17,699 bases of DNA from CAYWJT01 sp964458655 (GTDB taxonomy: Bacteria; Acidobacteriota; Aminicenantia; Aminicenantales; Saccharicenantaceae). Location of the stretch: contig CAYWJT010000055.1 in NCBI GenBank assembly GCA_964458655.1, forward strand, positions 1 to 17,699, written 5' to 3'. Both the position numbers and the translations under genes were made by a program. Shown here piece by piece: positions 6,747 to 13,824 of the stretch (position 1 is its first letter; every line of letters starts with the position of its first letter). Below the pieces are notes generated by a model. That model was not told where the DNA came from. It did no database searches and saw only the letters and a program-made list of their open reading frames with translations.

Positions 6747-7977
6747 GACCGTTCTCCTTGCGGTTATTTCCTTCATCAACCCGGCTCTCGACGGCCGGGG
6801 CTTTCAGGGCGAAAACGAGCGAGGCCGCAAACAGCACGGCCGCGGCCGCCATGTACATTCTGCTGTAGCCGCTGAGGTCGGCCAGCCAGCCGTAAAAAGG
6901 AGAGCCCACGCCCATACCTACGTCGAACAACGACAGATACAGGCTGATGGCCAGGGCCTTGTTCCCGCGGCCGAGGAGATCGATAAGGTAGGCGCTCAGG
7001 GCCGGGAAGATCAAGCCTTGACCGAGCCCGCCGATGAAGCCGGACAGGACCAGGGCCGGCCCGCTCCGCACCTGGGAAAAGAAAACCAGGTTGGCGCTGA
7101 TGATCGCGGCCGCGGGCAGTATGACCTTTTTCCGGCCGTAGCGGTCCGAAAGGTCGCCCATCCCAAACCGGCTCAAAATGGCGGCCAGCGAGAAGCTCAG
7201 GAAGAAGGGGCCGACGCGGCTTATGCCGACAGAGCCCGCGAAAACGGCGACGAAGTAGATCATGGCCCCGCGGACCGAGCCGTGGAACACCGGCATCAGG
7301 GAAACGACGATAAGGGTGGCCAAAGAGAAACCCCGGAAAACCCCCCTTGCGGAACGCCCGCCGCCGGCCTCCTTCCTGGGCATTTCCCGGGTGGCCAGCA
7401 GGCAGCCCAGCGAGGCCAGAAGACAGAGGAAGCTGGCGTTGAACAGGCCGCCGTAGCCGAAGCGCGCGATGAGTTTTTCGCCCGCGACCGGGCCCAGGGC
7501 GTTGGCCACCAGCCCGGCCACGCCGATTATGCCCATGGATTGGGCGATCCTTTCCACGGGCGAAAGGTCGGAGCAGACGGCGATGGTGGCCGTCATGCTC
7601 ACTCCCCAGCCGAGGCCGCGGAAGACGCTGAGGGCGAGCGGCAGCCAGCCCGCGTCCCTGACCAGGTTGAAAAGCGGCACGACCGCCATCAGTATGCCCA
7701 CGCCCCACAGGGCGAACCGCCTGCCTCCCCCGGCGTCGATCAGCGTCCCGACGAGCGGCCGCACCGCGATGGCCACGACGCTGTGCAGCCCCATGATCAG
7801 CCCGATGCGGCTCTGGGTGGGGTTGAATTCCTTCAGGAAGAGCGGCAGCAGGAAGAAAAGCGAGATCGACATGTAGAGGAAAAAGTAGCCGACCAGGGCG
7901 ATGATGAAGTCGGCGCTCCAGAACCGGCCGCCTTCAGGTCCGCCGCTCGCGCCGTTCCCGGTCATTGCCGCCCGCAT
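6739..7977 (-). CDS. MFS transporter
   Basis: A 412-residue major facilitator superfamily protein with about twelve hydrophobic segments, the first near residues 23-48 after a short polar tail. The loop between TM2 and TM3 carries G77-TLI-D81-AGG-GRR, a form of MFS motif A; a second copy-like element, GMGDLSDRYGRKK, lies in the second half, as expected from the internal duplication. The even-handed hydrophobicity and motif A suit a drug/proton antiporter or a metabolite exporter. Its stop codon is inside the nitroreductase start region (8-nt overlap), so the two are one operon read from the promoter at 8028-8056. The start is uncertain: ATG 7977 and ATG 7965 both lack a strong Shine-Dalgarno site. 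Confidence 0.9.
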   Translation of the reverse strand: MRAAMTGNGASGGPEGGRFWSADFIIALVGYFFLYMSISLFFLLPLFLKEFNPTQSRIGLIMGLHSVVAIAVRPLVGTLIDAGGGRRFALWGVGILMAVVPLFNLVRDAGWLPLALSVFRGLGWGVSMTATIAVCSDLSPVERIAQSMGIIGVAGLVANALGPVAGEKLIARFGYGGLFNASFLCLLASLGCLLATREMPRKEAGGGRSARGVFRGFSLATLIVVSLMPVFHGSVRGAMIYFVAVFAGSVGISRVGPFFLSFSLAAILSRFGMGDLSDRYGRKKVILPAAAIISANLVFFSQVRSGPALVLSGFIGGLGQGLIFPALSAYLIDLLGRGNKALAISLYLSLFDVGMGVGSPFYGWLADLSGYSRMYMAAAAVLFAASLVFALKAPAVESRVDEGNNRKENGHV

Positions 7978-8372
7978 TCGGTCGATTAACGCGCCACGCG
8001 CAGAATGCCATCATAGCAGGATATCTATCTATAGAAGAGGACCGGGCCCATGTCAACACGAAGAGGGCTCTTTGACGGACAGCGTGGAAACCGGATTCTT
8101 CCGGCCGAGCGCCGGAGATCGAACGACCCGCCCTCGCCGCTCTTCATCGAGCCCGCGAAGAGGTGCTGGCTGTTTTTGGGGTTTGGGGAAAATTTAAAGG
8201 GGATATTGAAGGAGGGTGTATTCCTTGGCCTTGCACAGCCAGCGAAGCAAAGCCTTGACTGTATTATAGCACATCCGCCAAACTTGTAAACAGGAAAACG
8301 CCTGAGCCCTACATTATTTCCGGAAATGGGATAAAATAGATGTCGTTCCATACTTCCCAAGGAGGTCCGCGC
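7978..8372. other. Largest gene-free gap, divergent control region
   Basis: About 395 bp between the divergent MFS and DUF4861-like genes. It holds the strong leftward promoter at 8028-8056. A second leftward hexamer pair, TTTACA (8290-8285) and TATAAT (8268-8263) with a 16-bp spacer, could give a leader of nearly 290 nt. On the right, TAAAAT (8332-8337) is a possible -10 for the rightward gene, without a clear -35. The middle part (8160-8340) is noticeably richer in A/T and contains spaced G-runs (8178-8216). Small hairpins occur (CCGGA/TCCGG at 8091-8104; CTCTTC/GAAGAG at 8140-8162). Open frames on both strands exist but have no start signal or family resemblance that I trust. Confidence 0.5.
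8028..8056 (-). promoter_or_regulatory. Sigma70-type promoter for the MFS-nitroreductase operon
   Basis: On the minus strand, TTGACA (8056-8051, full consensus), a 17-bp spacer and TATAGA (8033-8028). Transcription would start near 8021, giving a leader of about 45 nt before ATG 7977. The fit and position make this the best housekeeping-type promoter in the window. Confidence 0.65.
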
Positions 8373-9566
8373 ATGTCAGCCCGGGAGGCGCAAAAACATT
8401 TCCTAGCGGCGGCTTCTTTCCTCATCGCCGCGCAGGCTTTCCTCTTCTCGCAGGACCCCAGGTCCCTCGGCTTCAAGAAAGAGCTGGTCATCGAGCTCAG
8501 GAACCCGGCCGCGAGCGACCTCGAGGATTATCCGGTGACGCTCAACGCGTCCGATATCCGGGCGGCCGCCCCGGATTTCAACAGCTATAATTTCGCGCTG
8601 TTCGAGCTGGTCGGCAAGGAATACCGCCTCATCCAGACCCAGGCCGATGACCTGGACCGGGACCGCTACCACGACGAGATCTTCTTCCAGAAGACCCTGC
8701 CGGCCCGTTCCACGACCAAAATACTCTGCTATTACTCGCCCAAGGGCGGCATGCAGTTGATGATCACGCCCAAGGTTTTCGCCCGGCCGGCCGGCGGAGG
8801 TGCCGAACGTCAGGTTTTCGAATGGGAGTCGCGCCTCAGCGGCTACAGGCTGGACTCGGGACGCCTCCTGCCTTACGGCAAGTTCGCGCCGGGCCTGGTG
8901 CTGCAGCGGGCCAGGACCGAGCTCGACCGTCCGCAGAGCTGGGGCATGCTGCTGCTCGCGGCGGACTCCGGCCCGGGCGCCGGCGGTCTGTGCTTGTGGG
9001 ACGGCGAAAAAATGATCCGGCTCTACGGAGACTCACCGGCCGACCGGACGGCGGAGATCCTGGCCATGGGCCCGTTGAGGACTATCGTCCGCGTCACGCA
9101 CAGGTCCATTAAAACCCCCGGCGGTGAGGTCACCGTTTCGGCGCGCTACTCTCAGGCGGCGGACTCCCCCGTCACCATGGTGACCGTGACCTTGGAAGGG
9201 ACTGCCGACCGTCTCTCGAGCGGACCCGTCCTCGCGAAGCTCGGCGAAGAGGCCGTCGTGTTCGACCGCGACAGGGGCTTCTTCGCGTCCTGGGGAAAAG
9301 GCCTGGCCGGAGCCGGCGAAATCGGCCTCGCGGTTGTCTTCGATCCGGCGGCCTTCGCCGGCCTCGACGAGTCCGGGAACGAGCGGGGATTCAAACTGAG
9401 GCCCGGCCGTGACGGAAGGCTCGCTTTCTGGCTGTCCGCGGCCTGGGGCAGGGGTGTGACGTCGCCGCCCAACCCGGCTCCAAAGTACTGGCCGGAAAGG
9501 GCCGCGGCCGTGGCCCTGAGACATTCGACGCCCGTCGAGGTCGTTTTCACGGCTGAAAAACGATAA
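8373..9566 (+). CDS. Secreted protein, DUF4861-like
   Basis: A 397-residue protein with an N-terminal signal sequence: a charged start (MSAREAQKH) and a hydrophobic core (FLAAASFLIAAQAFLF). ATG 8373 is well supported by AAGGAGGT (8359-8366) 6 nt upstream; ATG 8340 would add eleven residues and has no such site. The mature part resembles DUF4861: a beta-rich N-terminal strand (ELVIELRNP), then LIQTQADDLDRDRYHDEIFF, where an acidic DDLD...DE pattern is typical, and a C-terminal KLRPG...LAFWLSAAWGRG. DUF4861 proteins are often found near polysaccharide lyases and glycoside hydrolases in carbohydrate-use loci, but their activity is not established. It lies 113 bp upstream of the amino-sugar genes on the same strand, so a role at the cell surface in glycan use is possible. 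I recognise the family only by pattern, so the assignment is moderate. Confidence 0.75.
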   Translation: MSAREAQKHFLAAASFLIAAQAFLFSQDPRSLGFKKELVIELRNPAASDLEDYPVTLNASDIRAAAPDFNSYNFALFELVGKEYRLIQTQADDLDRDRYHDEIFFQKTLPARSTTKILCYYSPKGGMQLMITPKVFARPAGGGAERQVFEWESRLSGYRLDSGRLLPYGKFAPGLVLQRARTELDRPQSWGMLLLAADSGPGAGGLCLWDGEKMIRLYGDSPADRTAEILAMGPLRTIVRVTHRSIKTPGGEVTVSARYSQAADSPVTMVTVTLEGTADRLSSGPVLAKLGEEAVVFDRDRGFFASWGKGLAGAGEIGLAVVFDPAAFAGLDESGNERGFKLRPGRDGRLAFWLSAAWGRGVTSPPNPAPKYWPERAAAVALRHSTPVEVVFTAEKR

Positions 9567-9590
9567 GGCGCGGCCACGCGCTCCGGCCGG

Positions 9591-9637
9591 CGCGGCGGTC
9601 TACCCAAGGCCGCCGCGGCGTGTTAATATAGACCGCC
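9591..9637 (+). other. Overlapping inverted repeats in the gap before the ROK-like gene
   Basis: Two perfect inverted repeats share sequence and cannot fold together. Arms 9591-9598 and 9610-9617 (CGCGGCGG/CCGCCGCG) enclose an 11-nt loop. Arms 9594-9602 and 9629-9637 (GGCGGTCTA/TAGACCGCC) enclose 26 nt that include an AT-rich TTAATATA. No T-run follows the first hairpin, so it is at best a weak terminator for the upstream gene. In such GC-rich DNA this may be chance. Confidence 0.3.
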
Positions 9638-9679
9638 GGAGGCGAAGACGCCCCGCTGCTCCTGAGCAGGTGAACCAAG

Positions 9680-11098
9680 ATGGATAAAGAGCTCGAATCC
9701 CAGTTGACCCGATGCCGTCCGGCCGTCGTCCCGGAGTGCGACCCCGGCTTCAAGCCGATCATCCTGCCCTACCGACTCATCACCGTTCAGCCGGGCGCGT
9801 CGGATTCGGTCCCGCTGAGGTTCGGCGTCGAGCGCGAGAACGGTTTCGTTTCCGTGTTCGAGACAGCCCTGCTCGAAAGAGCCGTTTCATCCGGGACCGC
9901 CTTCCGCATCATGGAGCGCGCGCTTAAGTTCTTCCTCTGGTCGAGGGGCGGTTGGCGCGTCTTCTTCCAGGGCCCGGTCTCATTCTTCGAGATGCTGCGG
10001 CGCGAATACTCAAGCCGGGGGGCGCGGGCCTTTGACGTCGCCTTCATGAGCGACATTTACGCCAAGCCGTTCGAGCTGCTCCAAACCGAGGCCAAAGATT
10101 TTCCCGAAAGCCGCGAGAGGCGCAGCCGCCTGGGCGGCCATTTCGAGGGCTGCCGCGTCGGCTTCGACCTGGGCGCGAGCGATTACAAGGTCGCGGCCGT
10201 GGTCGACGGCGTGCCCGTCTATGAAGAAGAGATCCCCTGGAGCCCGGTCGAACAGCAGGACCCGGAGTACCATTACCGCGAGATCCAGTCCGGGCTGAGG
10301 AAAGCTGCCTCCCGCCTGCCCCGCGTCGACGCCATCGGCGGCAGCGCGGCCGGCATCTACGTCGACAAAGAGCCGCGGGCGGCCTCGCTTTTCCGCTCAG
10401 TTCCGAAGGACCTGTTCGACAGCAAGGTCAAGACGCTCTTCGAACGCATCGCGGCCGAGTGGCGGGTGCCCTTCGAGGTCGTCAACGACGGCGAAGTGAC
10501 GGCCCTGGCCGGAAGGCTTTCGTTCGGCTCAGGCTCGGTGCTCGGCGTCGCCATGGGCTCCAGCCAGGCCGCGGGCTACATCAACGAGGAAGGCTTCATC
10601 CCGGGCTGGCTGGACGAACTGGCCTTCGCGCCGCTCGACCTGTCGCCGACCGCGGCGCCGGACGAATGGTCGGGGGACGCCGGCGTGGGCGCCCAGTACT
10701 TCTCCCAGCAGGCCGTGGCGCGGCTCGCGGCCGCCGCCGGCTTGAGCTTCCCTGACGACGTGCGCCTGCCGGAGCGCCTCAAGGCCGTCCAGGAGCTCCT
10801 CGAGAAAGGCGACGAGCGCGCCCGCCGCGTTTACGCCTCCATAGGCGTCTACCTCGGGTACGCCATCCCTTGGTACGAGGTTTTTTACAGCTTCCGCCAT
10901 CTTGTCGCGCTCGGCCGCGTCATGTCCGGCCGCGGCGGCGAGGTCATAATGAGCGAGGCCAGGGCCGTCCTGGAACGGGAGTTCCCCGAAACCGCCGGCC
11001 GGGTCGAGCTCCATCTTCTGGACGAGAAAAGCCGGCGGGTGGGCCAAGCCGTGGCGGCCGCCAGCCTGCCCGAGACGGATAAGGAAAAGCATCAATGA
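9680..11098 (+). CDS. ROK-like sugar kinase with a 155-residue N-terminal extension
   Basis: A 472-residue protein whose C-terminal two thirds (from about residue 158) looks like a ROK/ASKHA kinase. Visible motifs are the phosphate-1 loop GFDLGASDYK (161-170), the GGSAAG segment (220-225), VVNDGEVTALAG (267-278) with the probable catalytic D270, and the glycine-rich GVAMGSSQAAGYI (289-301). The usual ROK zinc cluster (CxCGxxGC) is absent. The first 155 residues match nothing I recognise. In context (PIG-L deacetylase and NagB follow) it probably phosphorylates an amino sugar such as N-acetylglucosamine; a regulator role is possible, but no helix-turn-helix is seen. AGGTGA (9668-9673) 6 nt upstream supports the ATG. 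The 3' end overlaps the next gene as ATGA. Confidence 0.75.
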   Translation: MDKELESQLTRCRPAVVPECDPGFKPIILPYRLITVQPGASDSVPLRFGVERENGFVSVFETALLERAVSSGTAFRIMERALKFFLWSRGGWRVFFQGPVSFFEMLRREYSSRGARAFDVAFMSDIYAKPFELLQTEAKDFPESRERRSRLGGHFEGCRVGFDLGASDYKVAAVVDGVPVYEEEIPWSPVEQQDPEYHYREIQSGLRKAASRLPRVDAIGGSAAGIYVDKEPRAASLFRSVPKDLFDSKVKTLFERIAAEWRVPFEVVNDGEVTALAGRLSFGSGSVLGVAMGSSQAAGYINEEGFIPGWLDELAFAPLDLSPTAAPDEWSGDAGVGAQYFSQQAVARLAAAAGLSFPDDVRLPERLKAVQELLEKGDERARRVYASIGVYLGYAIPWYEVFYSFRHLVALGRVMSGRGGEVIMSEARAVLEREFPETAGRVELHLLDEKSRRVGQAVAAASLPETDKEKHQ

Positions 11099-11958
11099 CG
11101 CAAGACATGAAGTTCCACAAGAAAGAGGCTTCGGTCTTCATCCCGGACGGAGCTCCGCTCGAACAGGCCCTGGACAGGGTCACCCATCTCAGCATCGGCG
11201 CCCATCAGGACGACAGCGAGATCATGGCCTTCCACGGCATCCTGCAGTGTTACCGAGAGACCGGCAAATGGTTCGGGGCGGTGACGTGCACGGACGGCGC
11301 CGGCAGCCCGCGGGCCGGCAAGTACGCCGCTCTGACCGACGCAGAGATGGCCCGGCTGCGGCGGCGGGAACAGGAGAAGGCGGCCGTCATCGGAGACTAC
11401 GGCTTCCTCATACAGCTCAACTACACGAGCGCCGAGATAAAGGGGAAAGAAAGGGAGAGCCTGTGTTCGGACCTGGAAAAGATCCTGCGTCGGACCAGGC
11501 CCGAGGTGGTCTACACCCACAATCCCCTCGACAAGCACGATACTCATCTGGCCGCGGCCTTCGCCGCAGTCGCGGCCCTGCGGCGTCTCGCGCCGCGGGA
11601 GCGGCCGAGCCTGGTCCTCGGCTGCGAGGTCTGGCGCGGCCTCGACTGGCTGGAGGACGCCGACAAGGTGGCCCTGGACGTCAGCGGCCGCGAGAACCTG
11701 GCCATGGCCCTGGTCGGGGTCTACGATTCCCAGGTCGCAGGCGGCAAAAGGTACGACCTGGCCACCCTCGGCCGGCGGCGGGCCAACGCCACCTACTTCC
11801 AGACCCACGAGACGGACCGGGCCGACGCGCTCTGGTTCGCCCTGGACCTGACACCGCTCGTCCAGAAGCCCGATCTCGACGTGGAAGAATACATCGTCGG
11901 CTTCCTGGACAGGTTCAAACGCAGCGCCGTTGATAAGATCAGGAAATACAAATTCTAG
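11095..11958 (+). CDS. PIG-L (LmbE) family N-acetyl-sugar deacetylase
   Basis: A 287-residue zinc-dependent deacetylase of the PIG-L/LmbE superfamily. The first metal motif is GAHQDDSE (A36-H37-Q-D39-D40-S-E42), a variant of AHPDDE, and the second is H142-NPLDK-H148-DT-H151, matching HPxDHxxTH. The family removes N-acetyl groups from GlcNAc-containing substrates; members include GlcNAc-PI deacetylase, the mycothiol/bacillithiol enzymes MshB/BshB and archaeal diacetylchitobiose deacetylase. No signal peptide is visible, so it should be cytoplasmic. The ATG overlaps the stop of the ROK-like gene by 4 nt and nagB starts 29 bp downstream. In that position it may deacetylate GlcNAc or GlcNAc-6-phosphate in place of NagA, which is inference. 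No thiol-biosynthesis gene is nearby to favour the BshB alternative. Confidence 0.88.
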   Translation: MTQDMKFHKKEASVFIPDGAPLEQALDRVTHLSIGAHQDDSEIMAFHGILQCYRETGKWFGAVTCTDGAGSPRAGKYAALTDAEMARLRRREQEKAAVIGDYGFLIQLNYTSAEIKGKERESLCSDLEKILRRTRPEVVYTHNPLDKHDTHLAAAFAAVAALRRLAPRERPSLVLGCEVWRGLDWLEDADKVALDVSGRENLAMALVGVYDSQVAGGKRYDLATLGRRRANATYFQTHETDRADALWFALDLTPLVQKPDLDVEEYIVGFLDRFKRSAVDKIRKYKF

Positions 11959-11987
11959 GTCGTGTCCGACCGAAAGGGAGAGCAAGA

Positions 11988-12770
11988 ATGGAGATCATCA
12001 TCCAGCCTGACGCCGGCCAGGCGAGTTTGACGGCCGCCCGCATCGTGGCCAAGACCGTCCGGGAGAAACCGCACGCCGTGCTCGGCTTCGCCACCGGCCG
12101 GACGCCGCTCGAGCTCTACGAGCAGCTCGTGCGCATGCACGTCGAGGGCGGTCTCGACTTCAGCGGCGTGACGAGCTTCAACCTCGACGAGTACGTCGGC
12201 ATCGAGCCGACCCACCCCGCCTCCTTCCATTCCTACATGTGGCACAACCTGTTCAGCCGCATCAACATCCCCAAGGAGCGGATCCACATCATCGACGGCA
12301 TGACCCCGGACATCCCTGCCTACTGCCGCCATTACGAAGCCGCCATCAAGACGGCCGGCGGCATCGACATCCAGATCCTGGGCATCGGCAAGAACGGCCA
12401 TATCGGCTTCAACGAGCCCTCCTCCTCCCTCTCGTCGAGGACGCGCATCAAGACCCTGACCGAGGCGACCAGGCTCGACCTGGCCGAGGAATTCGGCGGC
12501 CTGGACAGGGTCCCGCACCATGTCATCACCATGGGGCTGGGCACGATCATGGAAAGCCGCGCCTGCGTCCTGCTGGCCTTCGGCGCGAGCAAGGCCCGGG
12601 CCGTGGCCCGGGCCGTGGAAGGCCCGGTGACGGCCATGATGCCCGCCTCCGTGCTCCAGATGCACCCGCGGGCCGTCTTCGTCCTGGACAGGGAGGCGGC
12701 CGGCGAGCTGGAGCTGGCCGATTATTATTCCTGGGTCTACGAACACAAGCCGGACTGGCAGAAATACTGA
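11988..12770 (+). CDS. nagB: Glucosamine-6-phosphate deaminase
   Basis: A 260-residue NagB of near-typical length (E. coli 266). It converts glucosamine-6-phosphate to fructose-6-phosphate and ammonia in the cytoplasm. Conserved segments are FATGRTPLELY, FNLDEYVG with D67, GIGKNGHIGFNEP with H138 and E143, SSSLSSRTRIKTLTEATR, and TMGLGTIMESR. The position of E. coli D141 is Asn136 here, a substitution seen in many bacterial NagB proteins. GGGAGAG lies shortly upstream of the ATG. It is the most certain enzyme of the rightward cluster and anchors the amino-sugar reading of the two genes before it. The downstream gap of 106 bp probably contains a separate promoter for the next gene. Confidence 0.94.
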   Translation: MEIIIQPDAGQASLTAARIVAKTVREKPHAVLGFATGRTPLELYEQLVRMHVEGGLDFSGVTSFNLDEYVGIEPTHPASFHSYMWHNLFSRINIPKERIHIIDGMTPDIPAYCRHYEAAIKTAGGIDIQILGIGKNGHIGFNEPSSSLSSRTRIKTLTEATRLDLAEEFGGLDRVPHHVITMGLGTIMESRACVLLAFGASKARAVARAVEGPVTAMMPASVLQMHPRAVFVLDREAAGELELADYYSWVYEHKPDWQKY

Positions 12771-12789
12771 CCGGTCGCGGTATTTTCCG

Positions 12790-12818
12790 TTGAGGCCCGA
12801 CCGCGTTTGGGGTATCCT
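12790..12818 (+). promoter_or_regulatory. Candidate promoter for the UspA-like gene
   Basis: TTGAGG (12790-12795), a 17-bp spacer and TATCCT (12813-12818) give a moderate sigma70 match with a start near 12825, about 50 nt before the ATG at 12877. The dyad CGGTCG (12772-12777)/CGACCG (12798-12803) overlaps the -35 side and could be a weak operator or terminator stem; no T-run follows. Confidence 0.4.
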
Positions 12819-12876
12819 TAGGAGACCATGAGCCGGAACGAGAGACGGCCGATATCAAAATGACTGGGGGTCAAGC

Positions 12877-13740
12877 ATGAAGAGCGTCAAACACATCCTC
12901 TGGGCGACTGACTTTTCCGCGGAATCCAAAGCGGCCCTGAACTGGGCCGACTTCCTGGCGAAAAAATTCCAGGCGGAACTCACAGCCCTGCATGTCGTCC
13001 CGGATTTCTCGCCGGCCCTCTATGAGACGCTGCCCGAGCTCAGGGCCGAACTCCTGAACAAGATCGAGGGCACCAAGATGAGCGGCCGGGCCCAGATCAA
13101 CGAGTTCTGTCGCGCAGAGGGCGTCTGTCCCACCCAGGTTCTGGTCCGGGAGGGCGCACCTGCCCGTGTCATCGTGGACACCGCCGAAAAGGAAAAGACC
13201 GACCTCGTCGTCATCGGCCGGAAAGGCGCCTCGGACGCGGAAGGCTCGCTCATCGGCAGCGTCGCTCACAAGATCCTGCGCAGCTCCCCTGTGCCGGTGC
13301 TCGTGGCCAAGAAGGCCGGCAAGCGGCCGGAAATCAAGAACATACTCGTCCCGACCGACTTCACGAGCGAGGAGGACGTCGAACGGGAATACGCCTGGAT
13401 GCTGGCCTCCAAGCTCGGGGCCGACCTGACCTTCCTCTACGTCCTCGAGCTCTTCGGGCACGATTTCCGCCTGACCGACGAGATGTTCCAGGCCGTGCTG
13501 AAGAAGCTCCAGGCCCGGCGGAAACGCGAGCACTCCGGCGTCAACATCAAGGAAGAGGTCACCCGCGCCGTCAACGCGGCCGAGGGCATCATCGACCACG
13601 CCGAACGCCACGGCTTCGACCTTATCGTCATGTCCACGGTCGTCCGCAAGCTGCCGCGCCTGCTGCTCGGCAGCACGACGGAGAAGGTCATCCGCTATAG
13701 CGCCCTGCCGGTGCTGGCCCTGCCGGCCCACTTCGACTGA
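12877..13740 (+). CDS. Tandem universal stress protein (UspA family)
   Basis: A 287-residue cytoplasmic protein made of two Usp domains, roughly 1-146 and 153-287; each opens with a strand pattern (KHILWATDFS; KNILVPTDFT). The first domain has the ATP-binding motif Gx2Gx9G(S/T): G114-R-K-G117 and G127-S. The second keeps only the final LLGSTTEK part, so it probably does not bind ATP the same way. Tandem Usp proteins usually help cells survive starvation or redox stress. GGGGGT sits just upstream of the ATG. The gene lies between nagB and symporter 2 on the same strand with gaps of 106 and 84 bp, so it may be transcribed separately; UspA genes next to transporters are common, but no direct link to sugar use is shown here. 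Confidence 0.9.
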   Translation: MKSVKHILWATDFSAESKAALNWADFLAKKFQAELTALHVVPDFSPALYETLPELRAELLNKIEGTKMSGRAQINEFCRAEGVCPTQVLVREGAPARVIVDTAEKEKTDLVVIGRKGASDAEGSLIGSVAHKILRSSPVPVLVAKKAGKRPEIKNILVPTDFTSEEDVEREYAWMLASKLGADLTFLYVLELFGHDFRLTDEMFQAVLKKLQARRKREHSGVNIKEEVTRAVNAAEGIIDHAERHGFDLIVMSTVVRKLPRLLLGSTTEKVIRYSALPVLALPAHFD

Positions 13741-13762
13741 GCCGTCCCGGCCGGGAAGGGCG

Positions 13763-13791
13763 TTTACTCGGCGCCAGGTTTCTGATAAAAA
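13763..13791 (+). promoter_or_regulatory. Candidate promoter for symporter 2
   Basis: TTTACT (13763-13768), a 17-bp spacer and TAAAAA (13786-13791) resemble a weak sigma70 promoter, with a start near 13798 and a leader of about 27 nt that holds the Shine-Dalgarno site. A perfect 12-bp palindrome, TCCCGGCCGGGA (13745-13756), lies just upstream of the -35. Confidence 0.33.
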
Positions 13792-13824
13792 GTACCCCTA
13801 TACCCCGGCTAAGGAAGGGACGAC

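Noticed and set aside
6745..7989. Plus-strand frame opposite the MFS gene
   Set aside because: Low-complexity, charged translation with no hydrophobic or family pattern; the MFS reading is solid.
8076..8145. tRNA-like fragment in the large intergenic gap
   Set aside because: A stretch vaguely recalls the 3' half of a tRNA, but the T-arm does not pair, no acceptor stem closes and no 5' half is found. At most a decayed remnant.
12394..12420. Asn136 in NagB where E. coli has the catalytic-site Asp141
   Set aside because: The NGH form of this motif occurs in many bacterial NagB proteins, and D67, H138 and E143 are intact, so it is not evidence of inactivity.
13745..13756. 12-bp palindrome TCCCGGCCGGGA as a restriction or operator site of note
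   Set aside because: Such GC-only palindromes are frequent by chance in this composition and nothing else marks it; mentioned only with the symporter 2 promoter.
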